A program made the position numbers and the translations under genes. Below are positions 18,814-27,963 of a stretch of DNA of 64,000 bases, piece by piece (positions within the stretch are counted from its first letter, which is position 1; each line of letters begins with the position of its first letter). The stretch is from the NCBI RefSeq assembly GCF_001654835.1, contig NZ_LXEP01000036.1, positions 1-64,000 of the forward strand, given 5' to 3'. Source of the stretch: Buttiauxella gaviniae ATCC 51604. GTDB taxonomy: Bacteria > Pseudomonadota > Gammaproteobacteria > Enterobacterales > Enterobacteriaceae. A model generated the notes under the pieces. It saw nothing but the letters and a program-made list of their open reading frames with translations, ran no database searches and was not told where the DNA came from.

Positions 18814-21195
18814 ATGCCTGCAATTTATCAGGATGCTCGCCGCCCGGTAGATGAACGTGTCGCTGACCTGATGTCACGCATGACGCTGGAAGAAAAATTT
18901 GCCCAAATGCATGCGTACTGGCTGATTTTATCGAGCGATGGTAACCACCGGGAGCGCACAGATTTAAGCGATGAATTTTCAGGGGTGACAGAACAATCTG
19001 CACTTGCCGAACGGCTCAAACTGGGTGTGGGGCAAATTACCCGGCCACTGGGAACCCACATTGTTGATGCTAAAGAGGGCGTGCGTGCCGCTAACCGCTT
19101 ACAGAAAACACTGGTAGAAGAAACGCGGCTGGGCATTCCGGCGCTGTTTCATGAAGAGTGTCTGGTGGGCCTATTGTGCAAAGATGCCACCTTATTTCCG
19201 TCATCACTTAACTATGGCTCGACGTGGGATTTGGATCTGATTGAGCGCGCGGCTGCTGCGATTGGCGAAGAAGCGCGTTCAACTGGCTGCCATCAGGGGT
19301 TGGCTCCGGTGCTGGATGTTTCGCGCGATGTACGTTGGGGGCGCACGGAAGAAACATTCGGTGAAGACCCGTGGCTTGTGGGCATGATGGCGACACATTA
19401 CGTCAAAGGTTTGCAGGGTGAAAAACGCTCTGTGCTCGCCACGCTCAAACATTATGTTGGTCACTCATTTAGCGAAGGTGCGCGCAATCACGCCCCGGTT
19501 CACCTGGGTTTTTGCGAGCTAAACGATACCTTCCTGCTGCCATTTGAGATGGCGGTGAAGCTCGCAAATGCCGGTTCGGTCATGCCGGCTTATCACGATA
19601 TTGATAATCAGCCAGGGCATTCTGACGAATTCTTAATGACCACAATTTTGCGCGAGCAATGGGGCTTTGACGGCCTGATTGTGGCGGATTACGGCGGTGT
19701 GAGTCTGTTGCATCAACATCATGGTATTTCACATGATGCAGCGGAATCTGCGGCGCTGGCGTTTAATGCCGGTCTGGATGTGGAATTACCAAAAGATGAT
19801 TGCGCGCGCCATCTCTCTGAAGCGGTAGAACGCGGCCTCATCACGATGCAAAAAATCGATGAGATCGTGGCTCGGGTATTAAAAGAGAAGTTCCGGCTGG
19901 GCTTATTTGAACACCCTTACCGCGATGAAAACGGTGTCGTGCTGCAAAGTGAATCTACCGTACAGATTGCGCGTGAGGTGGCGACACGTTCAATCACGAT
20001 GCTTGAAAACGACGGCATATTACCGTTGAAAGGGTACCCGCGCGTGGCGGTGATTGGCCCGACGGCTGATGACCCGCTCGCGCTGCTGAGCGGCTACAGC
20101 TTCCCGGTGCATCTGATTATTAGCGATATGCTTGAACAAACATCGCAAGTCACCACGCCGTTAGACGCCCTTCAACAGCAACTTGGTCGCGATAACGTGC
20201 GTTATGCCAAAGGCTGCCACATCATCGAAAAACGCATGGCTGGCGCGCCAGTTTTCCCCGGTGACAGCGGTGGAAAACCGATGCAAGCCTCTCCGGTTTC
20301 ACACGATACCTCGCTGATTCCGGACGCCGTGAAAACCGCTGATCAAAGCGATGTTGTGGTGCTGTGCGTGGGAGATTTATCCGGCTTATTCCAGAGCGGA
20401 ACAGTCGGCGAAGGTTCGGATACTGACAGCCTGGAACTACCGGGCGTGCAGCAACAACTACTCGATGCATTGGTTGCTACCGGCAAACCGGTGATCGTAG
20501 TGATGACTGGAGGGCGCCCGTACAACTTAGGCGGCCAGGAAGATAACGTTGCTGCGCTATTGATGGCCTGGGCTCCAGGGCAAGAGGGAGGCCATGCAAT
20601 TGCCGATATTATTACCGGGCGTGCTGAACCAGGCGGCCGCCTGGTGGTGTCCATTCCTAAAAGCGCCGGGGCAATGCCGTATTACTACAACCATAAACTG
20701 AAGAGTGGTGGTACGCCATTTGCCTTCCACTTTGGCGCCCGATACCCGTTCGGTTTCGGTAAAACATGGGCTGAATTCAGTTATGGGGCGCTGCAAATTG
20801 CCAGTAATGAGATTCCCAATGAGAACGGTGTGGTGAGTGCGAGTATTACCGTCAGCAACAGCGGAACGGTAGCAGGCAGCGAAGTAGTCCAGCTATATGT
20901 TCATGACAAAGTGGCGTCAATGGTGCGCCCTGTTCAGGAACTCAAAGCGTTCCAGCGCGTGCATCTTGAGCCGAGTAGCAGCGCACGACTCACGTTTAAC
21001 ATTCCAACCGATATGCTGAATTTCACCCGCCGCAATGGGGAGCGTGTTGTCGAACCTGGCGAATTTGAAATCCGCGTAGGCGCATCAAGTGGCGATATCA
21101 GAAGCACGGGCGTTGTGCGGGTGACCGGCGATACGCGGGTTATTAACGGCAAGTGGCGGATGGTGAGTCGTTGCGAGGTTTTAAATTATCCCTAA
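18814..21195 (+). CDS. GH3-family beta-glycosidase
   Basis: A 793-residue glycoside hydrolase family 3 enzyme without a signal peptide, so cytoplasmic. The N-terminal TIM barrel (about 1-330) shows LKHYVGHS and the nucleophile Asp292 in IVADYGGV. The second alpha/beta domain (about 390-640) follows, with GEGSDTDSLELPGVQQ carrying the likely acid/base region, and a C-terminal fibronectin III-like domain (about 690-770) has ELKAFQRVHLEP. The family includes beta-glucosidases and beta-xylosidases; the barrel has no marker I can use to choose. It is paired with the divergent GPH symporter. The stop codon lies in a CCCTAAATAAT stretch that is itself an ERIC-end sequence. Confidence 0.93.
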   Translation: MPAIYQDARRPVDERVADLMSRMTLEEKFAQMHAYWLILSSDGNHRERTDLSDEFSGVTEQSALAERLKLGVGQITRPLGTHIVDAKEGVRAANRLQKTLVEETRLGIPALFHEECLVGLLCKDATLFPSSLNYGSTWDLDLIERAAAAIGEEARSTGCHQGLAPVLDVSRDVRWGRTEETFGEDPWLVGMMATHYVKGLQGEKRSVLATLKHYVGHSFSEGARNHAPVHLGFCELNDTFLLPFEMAVKLANAGSVMPAYHDIDNQPGHSDEFLMTTILREQWGFDGLIVADYGGVSLLHQHHGISHDAAESAALAFNAGLDVELPKDDCARHLSEAVERGLITMQKIDEIVARVLKEKFRLGLFEHPYRDENGVVLQSESTVQIAREVATRSITMLENDGILPLKGYPRVAVIGPTADDPLALLSGYSFPVHLIISDMLEQTSQVTTPLDALQQQLGRDNVRYAKGCHIIEKRMAGAPVFPGDSGGKPMQASPVSHDTSLIPDAVKTADQSDVVVLCVGDLSGLFQSGTVGEGSDTDSLELPGVQQQLLDALVATGKPVIVVMTGGRPYNLGGQEDNVAALLMAWAPGQEGGHAIADIITGRAEPGGRLVVSIPKSAGAMPYYYNHKLKSGGTPFAFHFGARYPFGFGKTWAEFSYGALQIASNEIPNENGVVSASITVSNSGTVAGSEVVQLYVHDKVASMVRPVQELKAFQRVHLEPSSSARLTFNIPTDMLNFTRRNGERVVEPGEFEIRVGASSGDIRSTGVVRVTGDTRVINGKWRMVSRCEVLNYP

Positions 21196-21263
21196 ATAAT
21201 GCATGCCCTAAATAATTCGTGCTTCAGCCTGTTGAACGCCGCTGTAGCGCAAAGTATGACGGG
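21190..21263 (+). repeat. ERIC relic at the 3' end of the GH3 gene
   Basis: CCCTAAATAAT occurs twice (21190-21200 and 21205-21215), followed by TCGTGCTTCAGCC and, at 21250, AAAGTATGACGGG. These are ERIC termini with the central palindrome missing. The first copy supplies the stop codon of the GH3 gene. Confidence 0.6.
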
Positions 21264-21277
21264 CAAAACGGCACGCA

Positions 21278-21381
21278 AAAAAAAGCCCATCGTTGAGATG
21301 GGCAAAGACTACACACAGCAATTCGTTGTTTCACTCAGGGGATTTCCATGCTTATAAATCAATGTGTTGATTCATAGCCGT
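21278..21381 (-). ncRNA. rprA: RprA regulatory small RNA
   Basis: A 104-nt sRNA gene nearly identical to E. coli rprA. On the minus strand it starts ACGGCTATGAATCAACAC, then carries TTGATTTATAAGCATGGAAA, CCCCTGAGTGAAACAACGAA and TTGCTGTGTGTAGTCTTTGC, and ends in the terminator CCCATCtcaaCGATGGG plus a T run. RprA binds Hfq, activates rpoS translation by opening its leader and represses csgD and others. It lies beside ydiK as in E. coli. The 3' end abuts an ERIC relic. Confidence 0.95.
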
Positions 21382-21387
21382 GAAGTA

Positions 21388-21431
21388 ATAGTAGGCATCT
21401 CATCCTGGAGCGTCACTCGGATTCGTCTCAA
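21388..21431 (-). promoter_or_regulatory. rprA promoter with candidate RcsB box
   Basis: The -10 hexamer TACTAT is at 21388-21393, seven bases before the predicted start at 21381. TTGAGACGAATCCGAG at 21416-21431 is centred near -43, the position and type of site RcsB uses to activate rprA in E. coli. The match to the RcsB consensus is partial. Confidence 0.6.
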
Positions 21432-21545
21432 TAGTTAATAGAAAGTAAACGGTTGGGGTCACATTACGGGATGTTTGATGCATCAAGGAGTTCTGGGGAG
21501 GGATTCAAGCCTGAAATTGATAAGTAGTGTTAATCAGTTTGGTTA

Positions 21546-21573
21546 TGTTGCTCCTACAACTGTAGGAGCAACA
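21546..21573. terminator. Hairpin downstream of ydiK
   Basis: Perfect inverted repeat TGTTGCTCCTACA/TGTAGGAGCAACA with two bases between. It lies 20 bases past the ydiK stop. There is no proper T run on the ydiK side, so it may be a processing or stabilising hairpin rather than an intrinsic terminator. Confidence 0.5.
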
Positions 21574-21592
21574 TTCGTTTTAGGTGGTGTAC

Positions 21593-22693
21593 TTATTCGT
21601 GCTCTTCAAGGACTTCCACGACTTCATTCGGGTCATCCTGCGGCGCTGGTGCCTCATGCATCCATACCGAAATCAAACGGTAAGAGACTGCAAGTAGAAC
21701 TGGCCCGATAAACAAGCCAATCATGCCAAAGGCAATCAACCCACCGATAACGCCGGAAAGAATCAGGATCATCGGCAAGTCCGCACCCATACGAATCAGT
21801 ACCGGACGGATAAAGTTATCCATCGTGCCGACTACGCAACTCCATACCAGCAGCACCGTGCCCCAGGTGTTATCACCAGTCCAGTACAACCAGGCGATTG
21901 AGGGCACCAGCACCAGCAATGGGCCGATTTGCACCAGGCAACATAACATCATCACTACGGTTAGCAGTGTCGCATTTGGGATACCGGAGATGGCAAGCCC
22001 CACGCCACCTAAAACCGACTGAACCAGTGCGGTGACAACTACACCAAGTGCTACAGCGCGGATCGCTTGTCCAGCAAGTAATACAGCGGCATCACCACGC
22101 GTTCCCGCGAGGCGGAATGCAAAGTGGCGAATCCCATTACCTAGCGTTTCACCTTTCGCATACAGCAGCACACTAAACAGCAGCATCAGACCACAATGCA
22201 TCAGGAAACTGCCTACGTGTATCGCCTGGCCCAGGAACCAGGTTGTTGTGGTGCCGATATATGGACGCACTTTCGCCATAATGGCACTACCACCACTCTC
22301 GACCAGTGTATTCCAGCCTGCGTAGAGTTTGTCGCCAATAAGCGGAATGGTATTAAGCCACTCAAACTTCGGTAACTCCATATTGCCTTTGGTGGCCCAA
22401 TCAATAACCGGGCCGCTGTTATCCACCAGGCTGTTCACCAGCAACGCCACCGGAATAACAAACAACATCAACAGCAATAGCGTCATCACCAGAACGGCGA
22501 GCGAGCGTTTTCCCCACAATAATTTCTGAACTTTGAGCATCAGTGGCCAGGTGGCGAGCACAATTGTACCTGCCCAGGCAAAACCAAGAACAAATGGGCG
22601 GACTATCCACAAACAGGCGATGATCATCACCGAGATAAACAACACCGACAGCAGGATTTGTAGCAGATCCTTTGGCTGACTCACTTTAACCAT
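21593..22693 (-). CDS. ydiK: YdiK, AI-2E/PerM-family membrane protein
   Basis: A 366-residue inner-membrane protein of the AI-2E transporter (PerM/TqsA) family, with about seven or eight helices. It follows E. coli YdiK closely, for example LLSVLFISVMIIACLWIVRPF near the start, KVRPYIGTTTTWFLGQA in the middle, and ADLPMILILSGVIGGLIAFG near the end. The C-terminal tail is acidic (EVVEVLEEHE). The transported substrate is not known for YdiK. It lies between rprA and the divergent ydiJ, as in E. coli. Confidence 0.93.
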   Translation of the reverse strand: MVKVSQPKDLLQILLSVLFISVMIIACLWIVRPFVLGFAWAGTIVLATWPLMLKVQKLLWGKRSLAVLVMTLLLLMLFVIPVALLVNSLVDNSGPVIDWATKGNMELPKFEWLNTIPLIGDKLYAGWNTLVESGGSAIMAKVRPYIGTTTTWFLGQAIHVGSFLMHCGLMLLFSVLLYAKGETLGNGIRHFAFRLAGTRGDAAVLLAGQAIRAVALGVVVTALVQSVLGGVGLAISGIPNATLLTVVMMLCCLVQIGPLLVLVPSIAWLYWTGDNTWGTVLLVWSCVVGTMDNFIRPVLIRMGADLPMILILSGVIGGLIAFGMIGLFIGPVLLAVSYRLISVWMHEAPAPQDDPNEVVEVLEEHE

Positions 22694-22835
22694 AGATAAA
22701 ATCCCTTAATTACTGATAACGGGCAAAACGCCACGTTAAAACCGCGAAGCGGATGTGTTAATGATGATGTATTTCCTCGATTTTGGACAGGTACAAAACA
22801 GACGGGAATGTCTGAATAAAATGTGTTAAAAACGA

Positions 22836-22960
22836 ATACCCGTCATAATTCGAGCCGCAGGTGTGTTGACTGCACCCGAGTGCCCCAGTCACATAGCAAT
22901 CTATGCTCCTGGGGACTTACGGCCTTGTCGCCTTCCCGCAACTCGAATTATTTAGGGTAT
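22836..22960 (+). repeat. ERIC element between ydiK and ydiJ
   Basis: About 125 bp with ATACCC and GGGTAT at its ends. Inside are CCCGTCATAATTCGAG, CACCCGAGTGCCCCAGTCAC, CTATGCTCCTGGGGACTTAC and GCAACTCGAATTATTTAGGG. This is a full ERIC in the 331-base ydiK/ydiJ divergent region. Confidence 0.88.
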
Positions 22961-23024
22961 TAGAATTAATAAACGCAAACGATAACTCACAACTCTTACA
23001 ACGTCAGGCAGGGTCGGAAAGTCA

Positions 23025-26000
23025 ATGATCCCACAAATTTCTCAGGCACCAGGTCTTGTTCAATTGGTGCTCAATTTTTTGCAGGCACTGGAACAACAAG
23101 GTTTTACCGGCGATACCGCCACCAGCTACGCTGACAGGCTTACTATGGCCACTGACAACAGTATTTATCAGCTGTTGCCAGATGCGGTGTTATTCCCTCG
23201 TTCTACAGCAGACGTGGCATTACTTGCCAGACTGGCCTCTGAAGAACGCTTCAAAACTCTGGTCTTCACACCACGCGGTGGCGGCACCGGCACTAACGGT
23301 CAGTCTTTGAACAAAGGCATCGTTGTCGATATGTCGCGCTATATGAATCGCATCATTGAAATTAACCCCGAGCAGGGTTGGGTGCGGGTCGAAGCGGGCG
23401 TCATTAAAGATCAGCTTAACCAATACCTGAAGCCGTACGGTTATTTTTTTGCACCGGAACTTTCCACCAGTAACCGGGCCACGCTCGGCGGGATGATTAA
23501 TACCGATGCTTCGGGGCAAGGTTCATTGGTTTACGGTAAAACGTCTGACCATGTTATGGGCGTTCGTGCTGTGTTATTGGGGGGCGATATTCTCGACACA
23601 CACCCGATGGCGACAATGCTTGCGGAAGAAATGGGGCGCGATGAAAGCCCAACCGGCAGGATTTATAGCACGGTGCTTGAGCGTTGCCGCGAACATCGCC
23701 AGTTGATTATCGATAAATTCCCGAAACTTAACCGCTTCCTGACCGGCTACGATCTGCGCCACGTATTCAACGACGATCTTTCGCAGTTCGACCTGACACG
23801 TATTCTTTGCGGCTCAGAAGGCACGCTCGCGTTTATTACCGAGGCGAAACTGGATATCACGCGTCTGCCAAAAGTGCGTCGCCTGGTGAATATCAAGTAC
23901 GACTCCTTCGACTCTGCGCTGCGTAACGCGCCGTTTATGGTAGAAGCCCGTGCGCTCTCCGTCGAAACCGTCGATTCAAAAGTCCTGAACCTGGCGCGTG
24001 AGGATATTGTTTGGCATTCGGTCAGTGAATTAATCACCGACGTTCCTGGCAAAGAGATGCTGGGTCTGAATATCGTGGAGTTTGCCGGTGATGACCTCGA
24101 GCTCATCGAAGGTCAGGTTGCTTCACTATGTGAGCGTCTCGACTCGCTGATTTCACAAGGCGAAGGCGGCGTTATCGGCTGGCAGGTTTGTAGTGAACTG
24201 GCAGGCATTGAGCGCATTTATAATATGCGCAAAAAAGCCGTTGGCCTGCTGGGTAACGCGAAAGGGCAGGCAAAACCCATCCCGTTTGCGGAGGATACCT
24301 GTGTACCGCCGCAATATTTGGCCGATTACATCACTGAGTTCCGCGCGTTGCTTGATAGCCATAACCTGAGTTACGGCATGTTCGGCCATGTCGATGCGGG
24401 CGTTTTACACGTGCGTCCGGCGTTGGATATGACTGACCCGCATCAGGAAGTGCTGATGAAGCGCATTTCTGACGATGTAGTTGCGCTCACCGCGAAATAT
24501 GGCGGTTTGTTGTGGGGCGAACACGGTAAAGGTTTCCGTGCCGAATACAGCCCGGCATTCTTTGGCGAAACGTTGTATGAAGAGTTACGCCGTATTAAAG
24601 CGGTATTCGACCCGAACAACCGCCTGAACCCTGGGAAAATCTGCCCGCCGTTAGGTGTGGATGACCCAATGATGCAGGTCGATGCTGTGAAGCGCGGTAC
24701 TTTCGACAGGCAAATCCCGATTGCGGTGCGCACCTCATGGCGCGGTGCAATGGAGTGTAACGGCAATGGTCTGTGCTTTAACTTCGATGTGAAAAGCCCG
24801 ATGTGCCCGTCGATGAAAATCACCAACAACCGTATTCACTCGCCAAAAGGGCGGGCGACGTTAACTCGTGAATGGTTGCGTTTGCTTGCCGATCGTGGCG
24901 TTGACCCGGATGCACTCGAAAAACAGATGCCGGAAAAACGCGCCAGCCTGCGTACGCTTATCGAACGTACACGCAATACCTGGCATGCCCGTAAAGGCGA
25001 ATATGATTTCTCTCATGAAGTGAAAGAGGCGATGTCGGGTTGTTTGGCCTGCAAAGCGTGTTCAACGCAATGCCCAATTAAAATCGACGTGCCGGAATTC
25101 CGCTCTCGCTTCTTGCAGCTGTATCACACCCGCTATTTGCGCCCGGTGCGCGACCATTTGGTGGCAACCGTCGAAAGCTACGCACCGTTAATGGCGCGTG
25201 CGCCAAAGACCTTCAACTTCTTTATGAGTCAGCCGTGGGTACGCAATCTATCTGCTAAACATATCGGCATGATCGATCTCCCAATGCTCTCAACGCCATC
25301 GTTGCAACAGCAGTTAGTAGGGCACACCTCAGCAAATACCACACTTGAACAGCTTGAGAGCTACAGCGCTGAGCAGAAAGCTAAAACGGTGCTGGTAGTG
25401 CAAGACCCGTTTACCAGTTACTACGATGCGCAAGTAGTGGCGGATTTTGTACGCCTGGTCGAGAAGCTAGGGCTGGAACCGGTAGTTCTACCATTCTCAC
25501 CTAATGGTAAAGCGCAACACATCAAAGGCTTCCTGCAAAAATTCGCTCGCACCGCGCGTAAAACGTCGGACTTCCTCAACCGCATTGCGAAATTGGGAAT
25601 GCCAATGGTGGGGGTCGATCCGGCTCTGGTGCTCTGCTATCGCGACGAATATAAGCAGACGCTCGGTGAAGAACGCGGTGATTTCCACGTTCAGTTAGTG
25701 CACGAATGGCTGCCTGCTGTGTTGGAAAACCGTGAAATGACAAGCGTTGGTGGTGAGTCGTGGTATCTGTTTGGTCACTGTACCGAAGTCACCGCGCTAC
25801 CCACTGCGCCAAACCAGTGGGCGGCGATATTTGCACGTCTGGGCGCAAAACTTGAAAACGTTAGCGTTGGCTGTTGCGGCATGGCGGGAACCTATGGGCA
25901 TGAAGTCAAAAACCATGCGAGTTCCCTGGGGATTTACGAGCTGTCCTGGCATCAAGCAATGCAACGCTTACCGCGCCAACGCTGCCTGGCAACCGGCTAT

Positions 26001-26081
26001 TCTTGCCGCAGCCAGGTCAAGCGTGTGGAAGGCAACGGTGTTCGTCATCCGCTACAGGCACTACTGGAGATTATGGGATGA
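23025..26081 (+). CDS. ydiJ: YdiJ, FAD/Fe-S D-2-hydroxyglutarate dehydrogenase
   Basis: A 1018-residue flavoprotein. The N-terminal FAD_binding_4 (VAO-type) domain, about 50-290, has TPRGGGTGTNGQSLN and the glycine-rich LGGMINTDASGQGS. An FAD-oxidase C domain follows (about 300-545; GHVDAGVLHVRP, WGEHGKGFR). Then comes an iron-sulfur domain with CLACKACSTQCPIKID near 670-690, after an earlier Cys cluster (MECNGNGLCFNF, MCPSM), and the tail is a heterodisulfide-reductase-type CCG domain (GCCGMAGTYGHE). YdiJ homologues oxidise D-2-hydroxyglutarate, the by-product of SerA. The stop overlaps the menI start (ATGA), so the two are coupled. Confidence 0.95.
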   Translation: MIPQISQAPGLVQLVLNFLQALEQQGFTGDTATSYADRLTMATDNSIYQLLPDAVLFPRSTADVALLARLASEERFKTLVFTPRGGGTGTNGQSLNKGIVVDMSRYMNRIIEINPEQGWVRVEAGVIKDQLNQYLKPYGYFFAPELSTSNRATLGGMINTDASGQGSLVYGKTSDHVMGVRAVLLGGDILDTHPMATMLAEEMGRDESPTGRIYSTVLERCREHRQLIIDKFPKLNRFLTGYDLRHVFNDDLSQFDLTRILCGSEGTLAFITEAKLDITRLPKVRRLVNIKYDSFDSALRNAPFMVEARALSVETVDSKVLNLAREDIVWHSVSELITDVPGKEMLGLNIVEFAGDDLELIEGQVASLCERLDSLISQGEGGVIGWQVCSELAGIERIYNMRKKAVGLLGNAKGQAKPIPFAEDTCVPPQYLADYITEFRALLDSHNLSYGMFGHVDAGVLHVRPALDMTDPHQEVLMKRISDDVVALTAKYGGLLWGEHGKGFRAEYSPAFFGETLYEELRRIKAVFDPNNRLNPGKICPPLGVDDPMMQVDAVKRGTFDRQIPIAVRTSWRGAMECNGNGLCFNFDVKSPMCPSMKITNNRIHSPKGRATLTREWLRLLADRGVDPDALEKQMPEKRASLRTLIERTRNTWHARKGEYDFSHEVKEAMSGCLACKACSTQCPIKIDVPEFRSRFLQLYHTRYLRPVRDHLVATVESYAPLMARAPKTFNFFMSQPWVRNLSAKHIGMIDLPMLSTPSLQQQLVGHTSANTTLEQLESYSAEQKAKTVLVVQDPFTSYYDAQVVADFVRLVEKLGLEPVVLPFSPNGKAQHIKGFLQKFARTARKTSDFLNRIAKLGMPMVGVDPALVLCYRDEYKQTLGEERGDFHVQLVHEWLPAVLENREMTSVGGESWYLFGHCTEVTALPTAPNQWAAIFARLGAKLENVSVGCCGMAGTYGHEVKNHASSLGIYELSWHQAMQRLPRQRCLATGYSCRSQVKRVEGNGVRHPLQALLEIMG

Positions 26082-26488
26082 TCTGGCGACGTGAAGTAAA
26101 TCTGGACGCGCTTAATAAAATGGGTGCCGACAATATGGTGGAGCATGTGGGTATCATATTTACCCGCATTACAGAAACCGAGCTGGAAGCCACCATGCCG
26201 GTTGATAACCGCACCCGTCAGCCGTTTGGCCTGCTGCACGGCGGTGCGTCGGTGGTGTTAGCTGAAACACTCGGTTCTGTGGCCGGGTACTTGTGTACCG
26301 AAGGCGAGCAGAAAATTGTCGGGCTTGAAGTTAACGCCAACCATCTGCGTTCCGCGCGTGAAGGTATCGTGCGCGGTGTTTGTACTGCAGTGCATGTTGG
26401 GCGTAGGCACCAGGTCTGGCAAATCGAAATCAGCGACGAGCAAGGGCGGCTTTGCTGCACATCGCGCTTAACAACTGCCGTGGTGTGA
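26078..26488 (+). CDS. menI: MenI 1,4-dihydroxy-2-naphthoyl-CoA hydrolase
   Basis: A 136-residue hotdog-fold thioesterase (YdiI) that releases 1,4-dihydroxy-2-naphthoate from its CoA ester in menaquinone synthesis. The typical block QPFGLLHGGASVVLAETLGS, with the conserved Gln/His and the catalytic Glu, is at about 48-67. The start ATG at 26078 overlaps the ydiJ stop by 4 bases and gives MIWRREVNL, as in the family. A longer frame from 26003 lies inside ydiJ and is not used. A hairpin terminator follows at 26531. Confidence 0.95.
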   Translation: MIWRREVNLDALNKMGADNMVEHVGIIFTRITETELEATMPVDNRTRQPFGLLHGGASVVLAETLGSVAGYLCTEGEQKIVGLEVNANHLRSAREGIVRGVCTAVHVGRRHQVWQIEISDEQGRLCCTSRLTTAVV

Positions 26489-26530
26489 TAAATAGCCTGA
26501 GCCTGGAATTATTCAAAAATAAACAATAAT

Positions 26531-26562
26531 GGCGGTGGGATATTATCCCGCCGCTTTTTATT
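26531..26562 (+). terminator. Rho-independent terminator after menI
   Basis: GGCGGTGGGAT paired with ATCCCGCCGC (one G-T pair) and followed by TTTTTATTT. It ends the ydiJ-menI unit. Confidence 0.88.
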
Positions 26563-26698
26563 TACATCCTGAAATGAATAACCGTGCTTTTCTGTATTTA
26601 TTGAGTGATCCACTTCACCTTTCCCCATCAGTTGCCGAAATTTGTTATTCCCTTTTGCGGTTTATTGTCAGCATGGCGGTAATTCTTCAGGAGGCGCA

Positions 26699-27034
26699 AT
26701 GGAAAAGGAACGCATTATTCAGGAATTTGTTCCTGGAAAACAGGTAACACTGGCGCATTTAATTGCCCACCCAGGCGAAGAACTGGCAAAGAAAATAGGT
26801 GTGCCCGGCGCTGAAGCCATTGGCATTACGACGCTGACTCCCGGTGAAACGGCAATGATAGCAGGTGATCTCGCCACAAAAGCCGCCAGCGTACAAATAG
26901 GTTTTCTGGACAGATTTAGCGGCGCTCTGGTGGTTTACGGTTCGGTCGGCTCGATAGAAGAAGCCTTACAACAAACGATTACCGGCCTGAGCAGCATTCT
27001 TAGCTATACCGTCTGTACCATGACGCGGAGCTAG
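26699..27034 (+). CDS. eutS: EutS, ethanolamine microcompartment shell protein
   Basis: A 111-residue BMC-domain protein almost the same as E. coli EutS, from [20 protein letters not shown] to the C-terminal YTVCTMTRS. EutS is a circularly permuted hexamer that forms bent shell facets of the ethanolamine organelle. The ATG at 26699 follows AGGAGGCGCA. The gene is intact, but the operon it should head is largely deleted: no EutM, EutN, EutL, EutK or any of the enzymes follow. So it probably has no organelle to build. Confidence 0.93.
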   Translation: MEKERIIQEFVPGKQVTLAHLIAHPGEELAKKIGVPGAEAIGITTLTPGETAMIAGDLATKAASVQIGFLDRFSGALVVYGSVGSIEEALQQTITGLSSILSYTVCTMTRS

Positions 27035-27039
27035 GCCTG

Positions 27040-27501
27040 ATGAAACGCATCGTTTTTGTCGGCACCGTGGGCGCGGGAAAAACAACGCTGTTTAACGCAT
27101 TACTGGGAAATTATTCACTGGCGCGAAAAACTCAGGCGGTTGAATTTAGCGATGCAGGGAATATTGATACGCCGGGGGGATTTATCAGCCACCCACGTTT
27201 ATATTGCGCATTAATAAATACCCTGATTGATGCGGGTTTATTGATATATGTCCATGCTGCCAATGATTCGCAGTGCCGTATTTCCGCCGGTTTACTGGGT
27301 ATTTACCCGCACCTGCAACAGGTTGCGGTAATAAGCAAAATTGATTTGCCCGATGCAAATATTGCCCAAACGCAGGCGATGTTAATTGACTCAGGATTTA
27401 CGTCGCCAATATTTGCACTGAATTGCCTGAATGCTGAGAGCGTCAGGCAGCTTGAGGATTATCTGGCCGAAGTCGCAGGCCTGAAGGAACCTGTTCAATG
27501 A
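27040..27501 (+). CDS. eutP: EutP/PduV small P-loop protein
   Basis: A 153-residue Ras-like P-loop NTPase. Walker A GTVGAGKTTL is at about 8-17, and VISKIDLPDANI near 105-116 is the NKxD-like specificity motif. EutP was described as an acetate kinase in Salmonella and relates to PduV of the propanediol organelle. It follows eutS by 5 bases and overlaps eutQ by 4. It appears intact in a broken operon. Confidence 0.9.
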   Translation: MKRIVFVGTVGAGKTTLFNALLGNYSLARKTQAVEFSDAGNIDTPGGFISHPRLYCALINTLIDAGLLIYVHAANDSQCRISAGLLGIYPHLQQVAVISKIDLPDANIAQTQAMLIDSGFTSPIFALNCLNAESVRQLEDYLAEVAGLKEPVQ

Positions 27502-27755
27502 AAAAGCTGATTACTGCAAACGATGTTCGTGAAGCCCAGGCTCCTTGCCTTAAAACTATCGCTTTCGTGCTAAAAGAATCGATTATCACGCCCGAAGCCC
27601 GCGTGGTTGCCGACCAACTCGAGATAACCTTAGTCGAAGAGGGTGCAGGCCCAGTGGCAACAGACCATACGCCGCCTCGTTCTGAACGCCAGCGTATTCG
27701 TGAAGAAATCATCTCTCAGTTACCTGAGGGCAAGTTCACGGAAAGCCTGATGGCA
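27498..27755 (+). pseudogene. eutQ: eutQ remnant, N-terminal third
   Basis: The first 86 residues follow E. coli EutQ (MKKLITANDVRE, SIITPEARVVADQL, RQRIREEIISQLPEG, KFTESL). After residue 86 the homology stops and the frame runs out of frame into eutT-like DNA, ending at 27839. The cupin acetate kinase-like domain of EutQ is missing. The start overlaps eutP by 4 bases. A deletion running from inside eutQ to the start of eutT explains the junction at about 27750. Confidence 0.88.
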
Positions 27756-27963
27756 CCTTCATCACTGAAGACTGGCTGCGGGCAAACCATACCCTCAGCG
27801 AAGGGAGCGAAATTCGTCTGCCTGCTGGCAGTCGTATGACGCCATCTGCCCGTGAGTTGATTGACGCTCGCCATTTATTGGTGAAATTTCAGGATGACGA
27901 CGGAAGGCTTTTTGTTGAAGCGCAGGAGCAGTTACAGCCAGTTCATGGCTTGACGAGTGAGGC
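27749..27963 (+). pseudogene. eutT: eutT remnant, N-terminal part
   Basis: In frame 27749-28000 the translation matches the start of E. coli EutT (cobalamin adenosyltransferase): FITEDWLRANHTLSEG, EIRLPAGS, MTPSARELIDARHLLVKF, GRLFVEAQ and LQPVHGLTS. The initiation codon is lost to the eutQ junction, and after HGLTS the sequence passes into eutR. Only about 70 residues of some 267 remain and the catalytic Cys/His region is absent. The fragment is about as similar to the family as the intact eutS, so decay may be recent. Confidence 0.85.

Noticed and set aside
22973-22988. PurR-like site ACGCAAACGATAACTC upstream of ydiJ
   Set aside because: Only the left half matches the PurR consensus; the right half does not, so it is probably chance.
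26529-26747. 72-residue frame upstream of eutS
   Set aside because: Runs through a terminator hairpin and into eutS in another frame; no good start.
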